A stretch of 64,000 nucleotides of DNA from JAKPAM01 sp047601745 (GTDB lineage: Bacteria > Pseudomonadota > Gammaproteobacteria > Burkholderiales > Burkholderiaceae_E): positions 5,642,001-5,706,000 of the forward strand of contig JASGIS010000001.1 of assembly GCA_047601745.1 (NCBI GenBank). Reading direction: 5' to 3'. Positions 54,399 to 62,270 of this stretch are shown here, piece after piece (within the stretch, counting starts at the first letter, position 1; every line of letters begins with the position of its first letter). The position numbers and the translations under genes were made by a program. Below the pieces are notes generated by a model. It had not been told where the DNA came from, made no database searches, and was given only the letters and a program-made list of their open reading frames with translations.

Positions 54399-56537
54399 CT
54401 ACAGCGCCCGCGTATAACGCAGATAAAAGGCCCGGCCCGGCATCACGTAGTCGGCTTTCTCGTAGTAGTCGCGGTCGAAGAGATTCGCGATGTCGAAGCG
54501 CAGCATGTCCTTGGGCGTCAACCTCCAGCGCAGGCCGAGGTCGACCACCATGAACGGCTTGTTCTCGAACAGGCCACCGCGCCCACCGGTATAGATGCTG
54601 CCCTGGCTGTTGTCGGTGTCGTAGCGGATATCGACGTGGCGGGCGGTCAGCGTGCCGGACAGGGCGTCGCCGTCGCTGACCGTTAGCGACACGTTGGCCT
54701 TCCACTTCGCCACGTTGCGGATCGGTACCGGACCGCTCGCATCGAAATCCTCGGCCTGCAAGAGGCGGGTGACGCTGCCCGCGACGCCGAATCGTCCGGC
54801 CGGCAGGCCCAGCCACCGGCCCGCGTCGAACGCCAACCGGGCTTCGATGCCGCGCATGCGGGAGTCATTCGCGTTCTCGAAGCTGCTGATGCGCTCGGTC
54901 GTCGTATTGCTGACGATCACGGATCGGATCCGGTCACGGATGCGGGCATCGAAATACGTCAGGTCGGCGTCGATCCGGCCGTCGCTGTAGCCGATGCCGA
55001 GGTCCCAGCTCCGGTTGCGCTCGGGCTTCAGATCGGTGTTGCCCATGGTGATGCGGCGCTGGACGCCAGCGTACTCCACGTTCTCGCCCGCCAGCTCGCT
55101 CCCCTGGGGAGGAGCGAATGCCGTGCCGGCCGAGCCGTGCAGTCGCCAGGCGTCCGTCAGTTTGTAGACCACCCCGCCGCGCGGGTTGAAACTCGTGAAA
55201 CTGGACGAGCCAGGCTCGAAGCTCTCCTTGAACGGGGTCGCGCGCGTGCTCGCTTCGATCCGGTCGACCCGGCCGCCCAGCGTGATGATCAGCCGATCAT
55301 CGAGCCAGCGGCTACCCCATTCGGCGAAGACGCCATTACTGTCGCGCCGCTCGTTGGGGCTGAACGGCGCCTGCCGGTTGCCGGTCGCGTTGAAAGAAGA
55401 ACGATCGGCCTCGACCCGCTGCCAGTCGAGGCCATAGGTCAGCGAGTGACGCGCATCGAGCATCCAGACGTCCTGCAACTGCAGGCCCAGGTACCGCGAC
55501 TCGGTGCGGCTCGATCGGTACCGCGGGGCCGCGGCCGGCACGGTGATGTAGTTGTAGTTCTCGCGCGAGGCGAAGGCCACGGCGGTGATCAGGTGGTTCC
55601 GAGGCGTGAGGGTCAGCCGGACGTCCCCGCCGACGCGGTCCGTCTGGTTGGCCGAGGCGCTGGGCGGCGTATAGCTGAGCGGCCCGGGAGCATTGTTGTC
55701 CAGGTTGGCCCAGTCGACGGTCGCATCGACGCGGACCATGTCGGTCAGATCGCTGCCGATCCGCGCCTTGCCCGAGAAGCGGCGAAAGTCGCTGTTGGGC
55801 CGCTCGTCGCCCGCGCCGGTCTTGAAATCGCCGTGCTGGTTCACGTAGCCGAGCGACAGATCGAAGTCGGTCCGCCCGGTCAGGGAGCCGCCCAGCGCCA
55901 GGCCGGCCTGGCGCGTGTCGAACGAGCCGTAGCCGACGTTGATGGACCCACCGATCGGCCCCTTGGAGCGTCGTGTGATGATGTTGACCACGCCACCCAT
56001 CGCCGACGCGCCGTACAGCGACGAGGCCGGGCCCTTGAGCACTTCGACGCGTTCGATGCTTTCGGGCGACAGGGTCGTGAAACTGGTCGAACCCGAGGGC
56101 CGGCCGTCGATCAGGACCAGGGTGCGCGGATTGATCGTGAACTCGAAGGTCGGACGCATGCCGCGCAGGCCGATGCCGGCCAGCCCGTTCGGATACTGGA
56201 TGACGTCGACGCTGGCGTTCTTCTTGAGCTGATCCAGGAAGGTGTGGCCGACCGTCTCGTCCAGCACCCGTCCTTCAACGACTTCCATCGACGACGGCAC
56301 CTCGTCGCGCGGCTGGGCGTTGCGGGTAGCCGTCACGACGACCGGGTTCAGCTCGACCGCTTGGGCCTGGGCAGTCGTCACGGCCGCAGGACGCCGCGCG
56401 GCCGAGGCTTCGCCGGCCGGGTCCGCGACCTCCTCGGCCGCCTGCGCACCGACCATGGCGTACAGCCCCGCCGCCAGCACGGTACTTCGCGCTTGCGCCG
56501 CCCTGCGCCCATGCGAAGGCCGGACCCGAGTATCCAT
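54399..56537 (-). CDS. TonB-dependent receptor of the CobN-like operon
   Basis: A 712-residue receptor, first gene of the operon. A signal peptide precedes NPVVVTATRNAQPRDEVPSS (TonB-box and plug start); the plug has VDVIQYPNGLAGIGLRGMRP and VEVLKGPASSLYGASAMGGV. The barrel has FAPP and NTDLKPE boxes, the positions where haem receptors have FRAP and NPNL, and ends AFYLRYTRAL. The ligand may be a metallophore or tetrapyrrole. The ATG at 56537 is preferred because AGGAG lies seven bases upstream. A Zur-like box lies 29 bases before it. Confidence 0.88.
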   Translation of the reverse strand: MDTRVRPSHGRRAAQARSTVLAAGLYAMVGAQAAEEVADPAGEASAARRPAAVTTAQAQAVELNPVVVTATRNAQPRDEVPSSMEVVEGRVLDETVGHTFLDQLKKNASVDVIQYPNGLAGIGLRGMRPTFEFTINPRTLVLIDGRPSGSTSFTTLSPESIERVEVLKGPASSLYGASAMGGVVNIITRRSKGPIGGSINVGYGSFDTRQAGLALGGSLTGRTDFDLSLGYVNQHGDFKTGAGDERPNSDFRRFSGKARIGSDLTDMVRVDATVDWANLDNNAPGPLSYTPPSASANQTDRVGGDVRLTLTPRNHLITAVAFASRENYNYITVPAAAPRYRSSRTESRYLGLQLQDVWMLDARHSLTYGLDWQRVEADRSSFNATGNRQAPFSPNERRDSNGVFAEWGSRWLDDRLIITLGGRVDRIEASTRATPFKESFEPGSSSFTSFNPRGGVVYKLTDAWRLHGSAGTAFAPPQGSELAGENVEYAGVQRRITMGNTDLKPERNRSWDLGIGYSDGRIDADLTYFDARIRDRIRSVIVSNTTTERISSFENANDSRMRGIEARLAFDAGRWLGLPAGRFGVAGSVTRLLQAEDFDASGPVPIRNVAKWKANVSLTVSDGDALSGTLTARHVDIRYDTDNSQGSIYTGGRGGLFENKPFMVVDLGLRWRLTPKDMLRFDIANLFDRDYYEKADYVMPGRAFYLRYTRAL

Positions 56538-56565
56538 CTTCACGCTCCTCGATTTAATATGAAAC

Positions 56566-56578
56566 GTTATAACATAAC
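56566..56578. promoter_or_regulatory. Zur-like box upstream of the CobN-like operon
   Basis: GTTATAACATAAC is an inverted repeat (GTTAT-AAC-ATAAC) differing at one position from the proteobacterial Zur core GTTATANTATAAC. It lies in an AT-rich gap between the divergent receptor and Fic genes. Zinc-loaded Zur would repress the receptor operon here. Confidence 0.6.
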
Positions 56579-56764
56579 AATCGCGAATGAAACCGCCTCG
56601 CCCTTGTGGCCCTGGCGGTCATCGACGCTCGCGTGCTGCGGATCCGCTTCTCAATGCACTGACTATCACCCGAAGCGCTTGGCCGCGTGTATGCCCAGGT
56701 CCTGAAGACACCGGTGGTCCGGCAGCAACTTGCCGATGCGGCGAATCAAGCGTTTAATCTCCGC

Positions 56765-57883
56765 ATGAATCGCGGAGAAAATCGCTACGTCTGGCAGTCC
56801 GATGATTGGCCGCAGTGGCGCTACGACCTGCCTGCATTGGCCCAGGCTCTCGCCGAAGTCAGCCGTGCTCAGGGCATGCTGCTGGGCCGTCTGGCCGACG
56901 TCGGGCTGACGCTGCGCGACCAGGCCAGCCTGGCGGCACTGACGGACGACGTGGTCAAGACCAGCGAGATCGAAGGCGAACTGCTGGACGTCGCCTCCGT
57001 CCGCTCGTCCATCGCCCGCCGCCTGGGCATGGACATCGGCGCCCTGGCGCCAGTTGATCGACATGTCGAGGGCGTGGTCGAGATGGTGCTCGACGCCACC
57101 TCGCGCAGCGCCGAGCCTTTGACGGTCGAACGCCTGTTCGGCTGGCATGCCGCTCTGTTCCCGACGGGCTACTCGGGCCTTGCCAGGATCGCCGTGGGCC
57201 AATGGCGTGATGACGCGGCCGGCCCGATGCAGGTCGTGTCCGGCCCGGTGAACCGTCGCAAGGTTCACTTCCAGGCCCCCCCCGCAGACGTGCTGCCGAC
57301 TGAGATGGCACGTTTCCTGACTTGGGCCAACGATGAAACAGGCGAACCCGCCCTCATCAAGGCCGGGTTGGCTCACCTCTGGTTTGTCACCCTTCACCCG
57401 TTCGACGACGGCAATGGCCGCATCGCGCGCGCCGTGGGCGATCTGTTCCTGGCGCGTGCCGATGGCGCCGAGCAGCGCTTCTACAGCCTGTCGGCGCAGA
57501 TCCAGCGCGAGCGCAAGGCCTACTACGACATCCTCGAACGCACCCAGAAGGGCTCGCTGGACGTCACCGAGTGGCTGGCCTGGCTCCTCGGCACGCTGGG
57601 CCGAGCCGTCGGCAGCGCGCAGACCACGCTCGACAGTGTGCTGACCAAGGCCCGGTTCTGGCAACGCTGGGCCGGTACGCCGATGAACGAGCGCCAGATC
57701 AAACTCCTCAATGGCCTGCTCGATGGCTTCGACGGCAAACTCACCAGCAGCAAGTGGGCCGCCATCGGCAAGTGCTCGCCGGATACGGCGTTGAGGGACA
57801 TCACGCAGTTGCTGGCGGTGGGGGTACTGCGAAAGACGCCTGGAGGTGGGCGCAGTACGGGCTACGAACTGGCAGCTTATTGA
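56765..57883 (+). CDS. Fic family protein with DUF4172 domain
   Basis: A 372-residue Fic AMPylator-like protein. The N-terminal DUF4172 segment is YVWQSDDWPQWRYDLPALAQ; the inhibitory helix motif TSEIEGE is at residues 66-72; the Fic core motif is HPFDDGNGRIAR at about 211; a C-terminal winged helix follows (SSKWAAIGKCSPDTALRDIT). With its own inhibitory motif it is probably self-restrained. Targets are unknown. The ATG at 56765 is chosen because DUF4172 proteins start just before the Trp-rich motif; an upstream GTG (56687) is possible. Divergent from the Zur-like operon. Confidence 0.87.
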   Translation: MNRGENRYVWQSDDWPQWRYDLPALAQALAEVSRAQGMLLGRLADVGLTLRDQASLAALTDDVVKTSEIEGELLDVASVRSSIARRLGMDIGALAPVDRHVEGVVEMVLDATSRSAEPLTVERLFGWHAALFPTGYSGLARIAVGQWRDDAAGPMQVVSGPVNRRKVHFQAPPADVLPTEMARFLTWANDETGEPALIKAGLAHLWFVTLHPFDDGNGRIARAVGDLFLARADGAEQRFYSLSAQIQRERKAYYDILERTQKGSLDVTEWLAWLLGTLGRAVGSAQTTLDSVLTKARFWQRWAGTPMNERQIKLLNGLLDGFDGKLTSSKWAAIGKCSPDTALRDITQLLAVGVLRKTPGGGRSTGYELAAY

Positions 57884-57905
57884 ATCGGTTGAAAGAGCAC
57901 TGACT

Positions 57906-58622
57906 GTGACGCTACCTGAAGGCTTGTATGACGTACTGCTCACCGATCGCCTGTTGGCCGATCTCGACAGCGGCCGTGCCGACCTGACTGATTTCAGCAG
58001 TGATCGCCAGGAACTTTTGATAGATGCACTGACGCGGCAACTGTCCAACGCGCTGGCGGACAGCGATGAGGCGGGCGCGGCCTCACGTCATGTCGAGATC
58101 ATCAATTCGCTGCTTGCCCTGCTGCGCCAAAGACTTCAGTCCTCCCAGCCTGGCGCGACGAGTACCGTCGACCTCATTGCGATGCCGCCGCAGGTTCTGC
58201 AGTCCATTCGGCGCGATCCCCAGTTTCCCGATGCGCCGGAGTTGGGCCTAGCCGCACCCTGGTTGTTCACCGCAGGAAAAGGATCGCCATCGCTGTTGCA
58301 GGAGATCCGCAAGGAGCTGGCATCGGCTGACCAAGTGGACATCCTCGTCAGTTTCATCACGGTGTCTGGCGTTCGCAAACTGCAGGACGTGCTGCAGCAG
58401 ATTACGGCGCGGGGGGGTGACGGTGGAGCGACCACCCGGCTACGCATCCTGACGACCACCTACACCGGTGCGACAGAGGCACGCGCTCTGGACGAACTGG
58501 CTTGCGGGCCCGTCGTGCTCGAGACGGCAGAAGGCGATCGCCCGATGACCATCACCTGGCAACTTGACCGGCCGTTGTCCGCTGCACTGTTTCGTGAGTT
58601 CAGCGTGCTGCGCGGTGTGTAG
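57906..58622 (+). pseudogene. Truncated PLD-nuclease/helicase (DUF3427-type) gene, N-terminal part only
   Basis: About 238 residues. The start LPEGLYDVLLTDRLLADL, and later LGLAAPWLFTAGKGSPSLLQ, EIRKELASADQVDILVSFIT and TTRLRILTTTYTGATEARAL, match the N-terminus of large proteins with a phospholipase D-like nuclease domain followed by a superfamily 2 helicase and DUF3427. After ARALDELA (about base 58503) the similarity stops and a short unrelated tail follows. The HKD catalytic motif and whole helicase are missing, so the product is a remnant at the island's right edge. Confidence 0.65.
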
Positions 58623-59019
58623 TCGCGCGGTGTCGCTGCCTTCACCGCACCGCGCAGCAAGCGCCCGTTTGATCGCGCGAACTGACTGATAGACTTCCTC
58701 CGATCATGCGCACGCCACCCTCCTACCGTGTCATGCCATCCCCCACCAGCCCACGCCTCCTGTGGGGTAAATCGTGGGGGAGATCCGGGGCGAGACCTCG
58801 GAATCCCGTATAGATCAACCCCTTGCCGCGCATCTCGCGCTTCAGGTGCAGAACATCGAGTGAGCCGCTCGTTGGATCGGGCAAGAAAGCGACCGGATCC
58901 CCTGAACCGGCGACGCAGACAGCAACCGCTCTCACGGAACTCATCCATGGCTTTGTCCCGCGCAGGCACGAATTTTCCTTGATGCGTCATCGCCGTCCCG
59001 TTCAGCGGGCATGGGGCCT
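58623..59019. other. Non-coding junction at the right end of the island
   Basis: No convincing gene. It contains GTGGGGTAAATCGTGGGGGAG (58763-58783, with two near-identical GTGGGG units), a kind of sequence often seen upstream of phage-type integrase genes, then the right copy of the 19-bp repeat at 58843. No integrase reading frame follows on either strand before the LysR gene. Confidence 0.5.
58843..58861. repeat. Right copy of 19-bp direct repeat (attR-like)
   Basis: Exact copy of the 3' end of yicC (45643-45661). The sequences on both sides differ, so the match is limited to the 19 bases. Confidence 0.8.
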
Positions 59020-59898
59020 TCAACGCAGGCCGAGCGATTGCATGAAGGCGGCCACTGCCCGGCTCGCGCGGCGCGCCCGGTGCACGATGACGCGAAAGTC
59101 ACGAGGCGGCAGCTCGTAGTCCAGCCGCACGACCTGTCCGGTGGCCAGTCGCGAGGCCGCAGCCAGGTCGGACACCGCCGAGATCAGGCCGCCAACTCCG
59201 ACCGCCTCCAGCACCGCGCCGTTGGACGGCAGCACCAGCCGCACGGTGAGCGCGTCCAGATTCAATCCGTGGCGCGCCAGGCCGGCCTTCAGGTGCTCGC
59301 GGGTGCCTGAACCCGGTTCGCGCAGCACCCAGGCGGCCTCGTGCAGGTCGGCCTCCTTCACAGGATGCCCGGCCAGCGGATGATCGGGCGCGGCATACAG
59401 GCCGAGCCGGTCCCCACCGACACGCTGCATGCGCAGCAGGTCGCCGTCGACCTGGCCTTCGACGAAGCCCAGATCGGCATCGCCCGCGAGCACTGCCGCA
59501 GACGCTGTCGCGCTGTTGCCGGCGACCAGCGGCACGCTGATACCCGGATGGGTCTCGACGAACCTCGCCATGCGCGACGGCAGCCAATACGTGGCCACTG
59601 TCTGGCTGGCCACAATGCGCACCTCGCCGCGCACGAGCCCGGACAGGTCTGCCAGCACGCGCTGCGCGTCGCCGGCACGCGCCAACACGGCCCGGGCTTC
59701 CGGCAGAAAGCTGCGGCCGGCTGCGCTCAACTCCAGCCCGCGCCCCACCCGCTCGAACAGGCGGGTGTCGTGCCGCGTCTCCAGCGCCGTGATGGCCGCG
59801 CTGACGGCGGGCTGGGTCAGATGAAGGAGCTCGCCAGCCTGCCGCATGTTCAGCGTCTCGGCTACGGCAACGAAGACGCGCAGCTGATCGAGGGTCAT
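59020..59898 (-). CDS. LysR family transcriptional regulator (YeiE-like)
   Basis: A 292-residue LysR regulator. The helix-turn-helix is TLDQLRVFVAVAETLNMRQA followed by GELLHLTQPAVSAAITALET; the effector domain has GEVRIVASQTVATYWLP and PGSGTREHLKAGLARHGL. The pairing with a divergent yeiH-type gene is the arrangement of YeiE and YeiH in enteric bacteria. It probably activates yeiH through the palindrome between the genes. The ATG is well defined and follows an AT-rich gap. Confidence 0.9.
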   Translation of the reverse strand: MTLDQLRVFVAVAETLNMRQAGELLHLTQPAVSAAITALETRHDTRLFERVGRGLELSAAGRSFLPEARAVLARAGDAQRVLADLSGLVRGEVRIVASQTVATYWLPSRMARFVETHPGISVPLVAGNSATASAAVLAGDADLGFVEGQVDGDLLRMQRVGGDRLGLYAAPDHPLAGHPVKEADLHEAAWVLREPGSGTREHLKAGLARHGLNLDALTVRLVLPSNGAVLEAVGVGGLISAVSDLAAASRLATGQVVRLDYELPPRDFRVIVHRARRASRAVAAFMQSLGLR

Positions 59899-59915
59899 TT
59901 GATAAGAATATATTA

Positions 59916-59933
59916 TTGAATAAACTTATTCAA
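59916..59933. promoter_or_regulatory. Palindromic LysR-type operator between yeiE-like and yeiH-like genes
   Basis: TTGAATAA-AC-TTATTCAA is a perfect 18-bp dyad in the 75-base gap between the divergent genes, the expected position of a LysR-type recognition site. Confidence 0.75.
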
Positions 59934-59973
59934 TTCATTGGATTTCTTGATTGCGGCGCCGGAAGATGGCGCC

Positions 59974-61002
59974 ATGAGCACACGAAGACCTTGCGTCCAT
60001 CTCCTTCCCGGCCTGGCGCTATGCAGCGCCGTCACCCTGGTGTCGCTGGGACTGGAGCATGTCGAGGCGGCGCTGACCGGCCGGGCTTGGCTCGAGGCAC
60101 TGGTGCTGGCCATCGTCATCGGCACCCTGCTGCGTACGGCATGGAAGCCGCCGGCGTCTTTCGATTCCGGCATCCAGTACGCCGCCAAGACGCTGATGGA
60201 GGCCGCCGTCATGCTGATGGGGGCCACGGTCAGCTTTGGCGCCATCCTCGAGGTGGGGGCGCCGTTGTTGGCAGGTATCGTATTCACGGTGTTCGCCACG
60301 ATCGCCGCCAGTTTCTCGCTCGGCCGGGCCTTTGGCTTGCCGGCCAAGATGGCGGCGCTGGTGGCCTGCGGCAACTCGATCTGCGGCAACTCAGCGATTG
60401 CGGCGGTCGCACCGGCGATCGAGGCCGACAGCCGCGACGTCGCCACTGCCATCGCCTTCACGGCCGTGCTGGGCATTGTGGTAGTGCTGCTGATTCCCGT
60501 TGTTGCCCACGTCTTGCACCTGAGTGCCACCGCCAGTGGCGTGCTGGCCGGCCTGACGGTCTACGCGGTACCGCAGGTGCTCGCGGCCGCGGCGCCCATG
60601 GGGACTGCCGCCGTCCAGGTTGGCACGCTCGTCAAGTTGATCCGCGTGTTGATGCTGGGGCCGGTGGTCGCCACCCTGTCGATCCTGCATGCCAGGCGCC
60701 ACGGTAGCGAGTCGGTGCAGGTACCGCACCGCTCGCTCACACAGTACCTGCCGGTGTTCATCCTCGTGTTCCTGGCGCTGGCGCTCATCCACTCCGTCGG
60801 TCTGCTGCCCCAGGCGCTGGTCGCTCCGGCCAGCAGCCTCAGCGGCCTGCTCACCATCGTGGCCATGGCTGGCCTGGGCTTGGGCGTCGACTTGCGCAGC
60901 GTGACTGCGGCGGGCCCACGCGTCTCGATCGTCGTCACGCTCTCGCTGCTGGTGTTGGGCGGCTTCGCCATGCTCGTGCTGCGTGCGGTAAATCTGTCGT
61001 GA
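59974..61002 (+). CDS. yeiH: YeiH family putative sulfate exporter (UPF0324)
   Basis: A 342-residue inner-membrane protein with about ten hydrophobic helices. Family segments: KPPASFDSGIQYAAKTLMEA, AVMLMGATVSFGAILEVG, VACGNSICGNSAIAAVAPAI and AVPQVLAAAAPMGTAAVQVG. Members are annotated as putative sulfate exporters; biochemical proof is limited. The ATG at 59974 is chosen (MSTRRPC); it is divergent from its likely LysR regulator. Confidence 0.87.
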   Translation: MSTRRPCVHLLPGLALCSAVTLVSLGLEHVEAALTGRAWLEALVLAIVIGTLLRTAWKPPASFDSGIQYAAKTLMEAAVMLMGATVSFGAILEVGAPLLAGIVFTVFATIAASFSLGRAFGLPAKMAALVACGNSICGNSAIAAVAPAIEADSRDVATAIAFTAVLGIVVVLLIPVVAHVLHLSATASGVLAGLTVYAVPQVLAAAAPMGTAAVQVGTLVKLIRVLMLGPVVATLSILHARRHGSESVQVPHRSLTQYLPVFILVFLALALIHSVGLLPQALVAPASSLSGLLTIVAMAGLGLGVDLRSVTAAGPRVSIVVTLSLLVLGGFAMLVLRAVNLS

Positions 61003-61083
61003 AGTGATACGAACCTCCGGCACCCGGCGAAGGGATTGACGTAGCGCAGGCAAAACCCTTCCGACTACGCCTGCCCGGCGGAT

Positions 61084-62268
61084 TCAACCGCCCGACACCG
61101 CCCCCAGCAGCCAGTCCGCAAGCCACGCCCGATGATGCGCCGAATCACCGTGCAGCGACTGGAGCCATAACCCGCGGCGCAGGTACAAATGCGCGTCGCA
61201 GTCCCACGTGAACCCGAAGCCGCCGTGGAATTGCACGGCCCGGTCACCGGCGAACATCAGGCCGTCGCACGCCTCGACCTTCGCCATCCGCAACGCGACC
61301 TCCGCATCGCCGCCCGCACCGAGCACGGTCGCCGCATGCGCGACGTGCGAACGGCTGCGCTCCAGGCAGACGAGCATCTCCGCAGACCCGTGCTTGAGTG
61401 CCTGGTAGCCGCCGATCTTGCGGCCGAACGCGGAGCGCGTGTTCAGGTAAGGCACGACGACGTCGAGCACGCCGGCGATCCCGCCCGCGGCTTCCGCGCT
61501 CGCGATCAGTTGCGCGCACGCGCGGATCATCGCCAGTGCCGCCCGCGCCGGCGCACCGGTAATGGCGGACGATAACGGCACGCTAAGGCCTTGCAGAGCC
61601 AAGTCGTACACGCGGCGGGTCTCGTCGATCACGGTATCGCGGCGCAGCCTCTTGTCATCGAGCTGGTCGCGCGCCAGCAGCACGAGCGCCGGCTCGCCGT
61701 CGAGCGCGACCGACGCGAACACGGCGTCGGCGACCGCCGCATCGCACACGAGCGTCTTTTCCCCCGAGAGTTCGAGCACATCGTCGCGGCGCGTCGCGCG
61801 CGCGTCGATCCGCGTCAGGTCCCAGTCACCGTCGGCCTCGAACGCCGCGACCGTGCCGATCGCGCCGTCGCAGACGCGCGGCAGCCATGCGGCCTGCAGC
61901 GCCTCGTCGCCGCTGGCCAGCAGCACCTGCACGAACTGCTGCGTGCTGGCGAAGGGGCCGGCCATCAGGTGGCGGCCCATCGGTTCGGCCACCGTCGCCA
62001 CCTCGGCCAGCGTCAGCCCGGCGCCGCCGAAGCGCTCGGGCACCGCGATCGCCGGCCAGCCGAGCTCGACGATGCGCTGCCACAGCGCAGGCTCGAAGCC
62101 GTCCGGCAGTTCCATGCGCCGGCGCACGTCCGCGATCGTCGACTGCTCGCGCGCGAACGCCGCCGCGCTTTCCAGCAGCATCGCCTGCTCGTCGCCGAAG
62201 CGGATCGGCGCATCGTCGCCGCGCGGTGCGGCACCGGCCGCTGTCGTATTCGTCATGGATGCGTTCAT
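61084..62268 (-). CDS. Acyl-CoA dehydrogenase (second of a pair)
   Basis: A 394-residue acyl-CoA dehydrogenase-like flavoprotein. Seen: the N-terminal helical region (MLLESAAAFAREQSTIADVR), VPERFGGAGLTLAEVATVAE, the C-terminal RSAFGRKIGGYQALKHGSAE and QFHGGFGFTWDCDAHLYLRR. It lacks some beta-domain motifs, as is usual for the smaller partner in paired acyl-CoA dehydrogenases that act together, for example in steroid, isoprenoid or aromatic acid catabolism. It starts two bases after its partner's stop. Confidence 0.85.
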   Translation of the reverse strand: MNASMTNTTAAGAAPRGDDAPIRFGDEQAMLLESAAAFAREQSTIADVRRRMELPDGFEPALWQRIVELGWPAIAVPERFGGAGLTLAEVATVAEPMGRHLMAGPFASTQQFVQVLLASGDEALQAAWLPRVCDGAIGTVAAFEADGDWDLTRIDARATRRDDVLELSGEKTLVCDAAVADAVFASVALDGEPALVLLARDQLDDKRLRRDTVIDETRRVYDLALQGLSVPLSSAITGAPARAALAMIRACAQLIASAEAAGGIAGVLDVVVPYLNTRSAFGRKIGGYQALKHGSAEMLVCLERSRSHVAHAATVLGAGGDAEVALRMAKVEACDGLMFAGDRAVQFHGGFGFTWDCDAHLYLRRGLWLQSLHGDSAHHRAWLADWLLGAVSGG

Positions 62269-62270
62269 CG

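Larger units (their letters stand above)
45643..58861. mobile_element. Putative genomic island at the 3' end of yicC
   Basis: The 13.2 kb between two copies of a 19-bp direct repeat (the 3' end of yicC and 58843-58861). It holds two toxin-antitoxin modules, a TIR fragment, a metal/porphyrin-related operon, a Fic gene and a truncated helicase: typical accessory content. AT-rich promoter segments stand out from the GC-rich surroundings. No integrase gene was found inside, so the element is probably not self-mobile now. The 3' end of yicC is a known integration site of genomic islands mobilised by SXT/R391 elements in Vibrio. Confidence 0.7.

Noticed and set aside
58723..58944. Integrase remnant on the minus strand near the right island end
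   Set aside because: The 73-residue frame has no tyrosine-recombinase motif; only the GTGGGGTAAAT-type sequence hints at an integrase-proximal region.
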